A DNA stretch of 10,376 bases, from positions 1-10,376 of the forward strand of contig LT650020.1 in assembly GCA_900128395.1 (NCBI GenBank), written 5' to 3'. This document shows, in pieces, positions 6,549 to 10,376 of the stretch (positions within the stretch are counted from its first letter, which is position 1; each line of letters opens with the position of its first letter). The notes beneath the pieces are model-generated. The model ran no database searches, was not told where the DNA came from, and was given only the letters and a program-made list of their open reading frames with translations. The translations under genes were made by a program, and so were the position numbers. The stretch is from Stramenopiles sp. TOSAG23-2. Taxonomy: Eukaryota; Sar.

Positions 6549-7463
6549 TCATAAATTATCTCCATAAAACATGTTAAAAACTACATCTTTTGTTGTTTTA
6601 TTATTTGTTCCTCCATTTGCTTTTTCTTTCATTCTTTTCTTACGTTGTTGTAATTTCATATTAGATGGCCATTTCACTTTTACTTTTCTATCAAATTTTG
6701 ATAATGTCGTATGATCAATTTTTAATAAATGTGATAATTTAATAGTTTGTTTTTTATTACGTTGATTGTTATTTGAAGACGGCGACTTAGAATATTGTTG
6801 TTGTTTTCTTTTCTTTCTTTTTCGATATTCTTCTTCATGTTGTTGATGTCCAAATAAAAATAATTCATCATTATTATTATTATTTTTTGCATTATCAACT
6901 AAATTTTGAAAATCTTTACCATTTTTGGATTGAACTCGTTTTCGTAAAGAGTATGTACCATTCTTTTGATGATTATTTCCATTTTTCATTCTTAATATGT
7001 AAAAGCTTTTTAACCAACAATAAAACGTCCTAGATGCCATCATTCGTTGTGTTGCTAATGGTATAATATCTGTATATTTTTCAATATTTAATTTCTCATG
7101 CAATACGTTCATTAATATTTTATAATTATTTGCACATATAAAACTTTGTGTTGGAAGCCAATCAATTTGTTTCCATTGTGCATTTGTAAAAATACTAATA
7201 TCGTTATTATTATTATCATCATCGCATGTATAATAAAATAATTTATCGATGATTTGACAAGCTGCTGCACCACCCAATGCATCTTTTAACGTATCAAAAT
7301 TGCAACCAATTTCATGATTGATCCATTCAATTAATTCATCATCATTATGATTAATTTTAAAATTATATATAGTATTTACACAGCAACCTTTTCTTTTTTT
7401 ACATTGTCGTTGTTTTACACCACCATGATGATGGTTTGGATGTTTATTCTCTGATGATGACAT
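6549..7463 (-). CDS. EB1-like calponin-homology domain protein with a non-canonical C-terminus
   Basis: The 304-residue product has an N-terminal low-complexity, basic and His-rich stretch (1-38). It is followed by a calponin-homology domain of the EB1/MAPRE type at about 40-157. Matches to the EB1 pattern are ELIEWIN (43-49), GGAAACQIID (64-73, compare the EB1 GAAYCQIMD), the segment around SFICANNYKILMNVLHEKLNIEK (107-129, compare FIQNFKVLQNVFKK) and FYCWLKSFY (147-155, compare FLQWFKKFF). In EB1 this domain binds growing microtubule ends. The rest (158-304) is basic and rich in Asn, Lys and Gln, and I see neither a clear coiled coil nor the acidic EBH domain and EEY/F tail that dimerise EB1 and recruit partners. 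It is therefore an EB1-like protein that may be monomeric or use other contacts. It is divergent from the secreted-protein gene, with 136 bases between starts. It ends with TGA. Confidence 0.8.
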   Translation of the reverse strand: MSSSENKHPNHHHGGVKQRQCKKRKGCCVNTIYNFKINHNDDELIEWINHEIGCNFDTLKDALGGAAACQIIDKLFYYTCDDDNNNNDISIFTNAQWKQIDWLPTQSFICANNYKILMNVLHEKLNIEKYTDIIPLATQRMMASRTFYCWLKSFYILRMKNGNNHQKNGTYSLRKRVQSKNGKDFQNLVDNAKNNNNNDELFLFGHQQHEEEYRKRKKRKQQQYSKSPSSNNNQRNKKQTIKLSHLLKIDHTTLSKFDRKVKVKWPSNMKLQQRKKRMKEKANGGTNNKTTKDVVFNMFYGDNL

Positions 7464-7599
7464 ATTGTTTTACATGTACATTCCATGTATCATAGAGATG
7501 TTATTATATCTATCTAATCATCAACCATAAAAAATAAAAGACGAGACGACATGTGCATATTTATATATATTTCATATTTTATTTTCGTACATATGACAT
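7464..7599. promoter_or_regulatory. Compact bidirectional promoter between EB1-like and secreted-protein genes
   Basis: Only 136 bases separate the two start codons. TATATATAT at about 7562-7570 lies 30 to 38 bases before the plus-strand ATG, and GATATAATAAC (minus strand, 7513-7503) lies about 40 to 50 bases before the minus-strand ATG. An ATG at 7593 in another frame precedes the chosen plus start at 7600 and would act as an overlapping upstream ORF if included in the transcript. Confidence 0.5.
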
Positions 7600-8763
7600 A
7601 TGACATGCAACGTTCTTTATTTATTGATAATAGTATTAGTCGCGCTTTCTGTTGCAAATGCACAGCAGACAAGGCAAGTGCGTGTGCCACGTACGCCAAA
7701 GTCCCTGCAACAAAAATCAGAAGATTATAAAAATAGAGCAATTCCTACTGGTTTAAGAGGCCTAGTACCAAATTATGCAGCAATTGGATCAAGACCAAGT
7801 AGAGTAGTGAAGGCAACAAAAAATAGTAAGAAGCCTGCAGGAACTGCTAATGGAGCAGGGGATAATGATAAAAATTTATTGAATTTAAAGATGCCAGTAG
7901 ATATATCAGGAACAGGAAATAACAATATGTTTGCTAACTTAACGAATAATAAGTTCGAGGAAACTGGTACAACTGGTGGTGCAACGGGTGCAACTGCAGC
8001 TAGCGGCGCAACGGGCGCAACTGCAGCTAGTGGCGCAACTGGCGTGAAGAAAGAACCAGTAATTACTGGCCCAACAGGTGTTCATTCTTCGGTTGAACAT
8101 GAAAGGCAGAGACGAAAATTTGCTGAAAATGTTACTAAAATGAATGCTGCTGAAGAAGAAAAAGAAAAAAAAGTGAAGAAAGCAGCGCAAGATGAAGAAA
8201 ACTTGAATAAACGGATTGCTGATAGAAAGAAGAAAGAGAAAGAACAACAAAATGAAGTAAAAGAAGCAGAGGAAAAAGACAAAAAAGATAAGAAGTTAAA
8301 AGATCGCATACGTGAAGTAGAAGGGTTACCACCACCATCTACACAAGTGCAAAAGAAATCAAATAGTAAAAATAGTACGAAAAGTGCAAGCGGAGCAGCA
8401 GCAGATAATAGCAATAGTAATAATAATGAGGAGGATGGTAGTGGCCCAACAGGTGTGGATCAAATCATTGAAAAAGAACGAGTTAATCGTGGTGAAATCA
8501 AACCAAAAGTAAAAGTGACGAAACCAACCAAGAAAAAAGTTTTTGTACAAAAAGTGGAAAGAAAAGGTGGAGCAACTGGATTGACTGGGGTTGATCTGAA
8601 TAAAGCACATTCGTATGATCCATCAGTTGATGGTTTAGGTAAACAATATGCATGGATTAAAAATGGAAGAATGGGTAGTGTTATATTTCGACAATATAAA
8701 AAATTACAAGCTCAAAAATTTCAAAGTCATTTGTTAAACCATCATACGCCGATGAAGATATAA
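7600..8763 (+). CDS. Secreted Lys/Glu-rich protein with collagen-like GAT repeats and GPTGV motifs
   Basis: The family is not recognised. The 387-residue product begins with a clear signal peptide (hydrophobic core LYLLIIVLVALSVA; A19-N20-A21 fits signal peptidase cleavage before Q22), so it should enter the secretory pathway. Residues 22-120 are basic and Asn/Gly-containing. Residues 127-149 are Gly-Ala-Thr triplets built from two 9-residue units (GATGATAAS) plus a partial third. Residues 165-240 are a highly charged Lys/Glu helix-forming segment. A second, wider repeat is seen: TGPTGVHSSVEHER at 156-169, SGPTGVDQIIEKER at 281-294 and a degenerate TGLTGVDL at 326-333. The C-terminal 50 residues (about 338-387) have normal composition and could fold. 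No membrane anchor follows the signal peptide. The composition suggests a cell-wall, scale or extracellular matrix protein, but this is an inference. The start at 7600 is supported by the signal peptide. Confidence 0.85.
   Translation: MTCNVLYLLIIVLVALSVANAQQTRQVRVPRTPKSLQQKSEDYKNRAIPTGLRGLVPNYAAIGSRPSRVVKATKNSKKPAGTANGAGDNDKNLLNLKMPVDISGTGNNNMFANLTNNKFEETGTTGGATGATAASGATGATAASGATGVKKEPVITGPTGVHSSVEHERQRRKFAENVTKMNAAEEEKEKKVKKAAQDEENLNKRIADRKKKEKEQQNEVKEAEEKDKKDKKLKDRIREVEGLPPPSTQVQKKSNSKNSTKSASGAAADNSNSNNNEEDGSGPTGVDQIIEKERVNRGEIKPKVKVTKPTKKKVFVQKVERKGGATGLTGVDLNKAHSYDPSVDGLGKQYAWIKNGRMGSVIFRQYKKLQAQKFQSHLLNHHTPMKI
7978..8046 (+). repeat. 27-bp in-frame tandem repeat encoding GATGATAAS
   Basis: Two full 27-base units (7978-8004 and 8005-8031) and a 15-base partial unit encode GATGATAAS twice and GATGV. 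The units differ at a few third positions (for example GGT versus GGC and AGC versus AGT), so they are old enough to have drifted silently while keeping the protein repeat. This points to selection on the protein. Confidence 0.9.
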
Positions 8764-8810
8764 TAAAAAAATCACACACACATACTACAAAATATAATAT
8801 ATAATATATT

Positions 8811-8869
8811 GGACAGAGAGAGGGATTTTTTACATTTAAAAATTGGGCAGGGAGAGGGATTTTTTACAT
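8811..8869. repeat. Imperfect 25-bp direct repeat
   Basis: Copies at 8811-8835 and 8845-8869 match at 23 of 25 positions and share the core AGAGGGATTTTTTACAT. They start 34 bases apart, about 50 to 80 bases after the stop codon of the secreted-protein gene, so they are probably in its 3' untranslated region or just behind it. Confidence 0.85.
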
Positions 8870-9139
8870 AAAAGATATTCGTATATATGATATATTGTAT
8901 ATATTAATATTTTTAAATTTAAAATAAAACTACGAAGTATCACATATATAGTTTCCTCTCTTTTTTAACGTATTTTGAGAACTCTCTTTTTTTTATATAA
9001 TGTATCAATAATATACATAATATATATGATACCCCGGTATATACAATTTATTCTCCGCCTTCATTGGTATTCTCTATTATTGTGGGTATATATATCAACA
9101 CACTAGTGTGAGATAGATTATTTCAATTTATTGTATTCT

Positions 9140-9195
9140 TTTGAAGAGTAGGAATTATTATGAGTAAATTAAAAAATAAATTACGCGTAAACTTA
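9140..9195. repeat. 56-bp perfect direct repeat, copy 1
   Basis: This copy is identical at all 56 positions to 9293-9348, offset by 153 bases. On the minus strand it is framed by a G on one side and AG on the other, so 9196 down to 9138 reads as a 59-nt intron. The donor is GTAAGT (9196-9191), then come a TTTTAAT-type possible branch site, a pyrimidine-rich tail and AAAAG at the acceptor. The repeat covers exactly the intron minus its first base and last two. Confidence 0.9.
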
Positions 9196-9242
9196 CCCTC
9201 TCTACCGATCACTCGAAATGTAATTTTGAAAACTATGCCTAG

Positions 9243-9320
9243 ATGAAGGTCGTTGCTGTTCTTGCATTTCTTGTATTTGCACATGACGGTTATTTGAAGA
9301 GTAGGAATTATTATGAGTAA
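9243..9320 (+). CDS. Possible mini-ORF with a signal-peptide-like start (25 codons)
   Basis: ATG at 9243 opens a 25-codon frame whose first 13 residues (MKVVAVLAFLVFA) have the Lys, hydrophobic core and small residue of a signal peptide. The frame then enters the second 56-bp repeat (LKSRNYYE) and stops at TAA 9318-9320. It could be the remnant of the first exon of a secreted protein, a very short secreted peptide, or chance. The opposite strand of the same DNA gives a Gln/Ser-rich frame ending in TAG that also looks plausible, so at most one of the two is real. Confidence 0.2.
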   Translation: MKVVAVLAFLVFAHDGYLKSRNYYE

Positions 9321-9348
9321 ATTAAAAAATAAATTACGCGTAAACTTA
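9293..9348. repeat. 56-bp perfect direct repeat, copy 2
   Basis: This copy is identical to 9140-9195. On the minus strand the equivalent splice boundaries are absent (TTAAGT instead of GTAAGT, and AAATA instead of AAAAG), so it could not be spliced as the first copy might be. It lies 31 bases beyond the stop codon of the hydrolase gene and is probably in, or just behind, its 3' untranslated region. Confidence 0.9.
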
Positions 9349-9379
9349 AATTTATAATATAATTTATATAAAATACACT

Positions 9380-10342
9380 CTACAGTTTTGAAGAATGCTG
9401 GTTGTTTTCTGGCTTTACTTCATTTATAAAATCAAGTATAATATTAGAAAATTCAACAGGCCTTTCCAATGGACCAAAATGTCCAGTATTTAACATCGCT
9501 TGAAATGTGCTATTAGTGAAATAGGTTGACATATCTTGAAACAATTCAGGTGTATCTTTATATATTTCATATCCTTGCATATGTGTCGAATCAGATCCAC
9601 ACATAACAAGTGTTTTACATTTAATATATTTCAACTCATTCCATATGCTTACATGTGGTTGATCAAACATTTTTGACTCTACTTGTGGTGAACATTTCAA
9701 TTCTACACAATTATCATTTTTATTTTCAAACATACCACCATAGATGTATCCAAGAAATGCTCTTGTATCCATAGCTGGAAAAATACCACGATTTTCCAAC
9801 GCTTGTTTTGCACTTTCGTAACTCTCCCATTGATATCGTCTTTTTAAGGCATTTGCAGCTAAACTAGTTGGTGATGTATTTGCATTTATCCTCGGTGGGG
9901 TTGGAGGAAATAAAATAGGTTCATACAATATCAACCCATCAAACATATTTGGGTATTTCAATTCTGCCATAACCAATCCGGCAGCCCCCATACTATGGCC
10001 TACACCAATACGAAGTTGTTTTTCATTTGTATTTCCAACATTTTTTGACATAACTTCATGAATGTCTTCAGGTAAGAAATCCGACCATAACAAATTCTCA
10101 TTGAAATTATGAATTCTATCTCTAGAATCACCATGACCAGTGAAATCAAAGAAAATCCCATTAACAGATTTTTTCTGTATGTCCAACGTATTAGATAATT
10201 CATTTATAATTGGAGTCATAATTTCTTTATTGAATCCAGATGCATGGCAAAACAATATTGATGAATGAATTGCATTGTTTGCACTGTTTCTTCCTAATAT
10301 TTTTTTCGTATATGCCACCGGTATTAATTTCTTCATATCCAT
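9380..10342 (-). CDS. Peroxisomal alpha/beta hydrolase (Lpx1/AKT2-like) with C-terminal SKL
   Basis: This 320-residue protein has the alpha/beta-hydrolase layout. HASGF at 33-37 fits the oxyanion loop after strand 3, and FTGHGDS (67-73) is the next conserved turn. The nucleophile elbow is G115-H116-S117-M118-G119, with S117 as catalytic serine. The likely acid is D251 in CGSDST or E141 in LYEPI, and the likely catalytic base is H288 in NTGHFGPLE. The last three residues are SKL, the canonical PTS1 signal, so it should be imported into peroxisomes. Fungal peroxisomal lipase Lpx1 and AKT2-type hydrolases have the same combination of HASGF, GHSMG and a PTS1 end. The substrate (an acyl-CoA, ester or lipid) cannot be read from the sequence. 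Length is normal and the protein looks intact. The first ATG is used; Met3 is an alternative start. Only 34 bases of upstream sequence are in the window. Confidence 0.9.
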   Translation of the reverse strand: MDMKKLIPVAYTKKILGRNSANNAIHSSILFCHASGFNKEIMTPIINELSNTLDIQKKSVNGIFFDFTGHGDSRDRIHNFNENLLWSDFLPEDIHEVMSKNVGNTNEKQLRIGVGHSMGAAGLVMAELKYPNMFDGLILYEPILFPPTPPRINANTSPTSLAANALKRRYQWESYESAKQALENRGIFPAMDTRAFLGYIYGGMFENKNDNCVELKCSPQVESKMFDQPHVSIWNELKYIKCKTLVMCGSDSTHMQGYEIYKDTPELFQDMSTYFTNSTFQAMLNTGHFGPLERPVEFSNIILDFINEVKPENNQHSSKL

Positions 10343-10376
10343 ATCTTACCAAATACTTGTTGTCATGTATGTATAT

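Larger units (their letters stand above)
8764..9379. other. Repeat-bearing convergent intergenic region
   Basis: These 616 bases lie between the 3' ends of the secreted-protein and hydrolase genes. They contain a 25-base imperfect duplication (8811-8835 and 8845-8869) and TACGAAGTAT at 8931-8940. There is also an ATACC/GGTAT inverted pair at 9029-9040, a perfect 12-base palindrome CACACTAGTGTG at 9099-9110, and the perfect 56-base direct repeat at 9140-9195 and 9293-9348. The sequence between those repeats (9196-9292) is not AT-biased like its surroundings and looks coding-like on both strands. No complete conventional gene can be supported. Confidence 0.5.

Noticed and set aside
7939-8610. 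Several minus-strand ORFs antisense to the secreted protein, rich in Phe, Ser and Cys
   Set aside because: They mirror the Lys/Glu-rich and GAT-repeat coding strand, and the signal-peptide-bearing plus frame explains the region.
9140-9348. LTR-type miniature retroelement or CRISPR array based on the two 56-bp repeats
   Set aside because: The repeats do not begin with TG and end with CA, no target-site duplication is seen at the outer edges, and two copies in a eukaryotic-type region do not make a CRISPR array.

Overview
This is a gene-dense, AT-rich piece of a eukaryotic nuclear genome, most likely from a unicellular protist. The proteins recognised are eukaryotic: a DHHC palmitoyltransferase, the mitochondrial import-motor subunit Pam16/Tim16, an EB1-type microtubule-binding CH domain, a hydrolase ending in the peroxisomal signal SKL, a THH1/TOM1/TOM3-type membrane protein and a mitochondrial ribosomal-like protein. 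TAA, TAG and TGA are all used as stops. Coding regions are intronless as read, are rich in Asn runs encoded by AAT triplets, and are mostly 45 to 630 bases apart. The DHHC protein (KPDRTHHC, MDHHCP) and the THH1-like protein would fit a stramenopile or other chromist alga, but this assignment is an inference and not secure.

Layout from left to right: a truncated multi-pass membrane protein (1-460, minus) divergent from a DHHC palmitoyltransferase (1095-2045, plus). A 358-bp convergent gap with an orphan TATA box and a GC-richer island follows. Then come a 469-residue coiled-coil orphan (2404-3813, minus) and, only 45 bp upstream of it, a small single-pass membrane protein (3859-4206, minus). 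A 576-bp divergent promoter region leads to an mL40-like mitochondrial protein (4783-5361, plus), convergent with PAM16 (5580-6047, minus). An EB1-like CH-domain protein (6549-7463, minus) shares a 136-bp divergent promoter with a secreted, Lys/Glu-rich protein with collagen-like repeats (7600-8763, plus). A 616-bp convergent region full of repeats comes next. The window closes with a peroxisomal alpha/beta hydrolase (9380-10342, minus).

The genes do not form one pathway. Two or three products are probably mitochondrial (Pam16, the mL40-like protein, possibly the small membrane protein), one is peroxisomal, one secreted, and one cytoskeletal. TA-rich TATA-like tracts lie about 30 to 50 bases before several start codons, which suggests short 5' leaders. 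The least explained DNA is 9138-9348. It holds a perfect 56-bp direct repeat; one copy can be read as a complete 59-nt GT-AG intron on the minus strand, and between and into the repeats runs a tiny plus-strand ORF that starts like a signal peptide.
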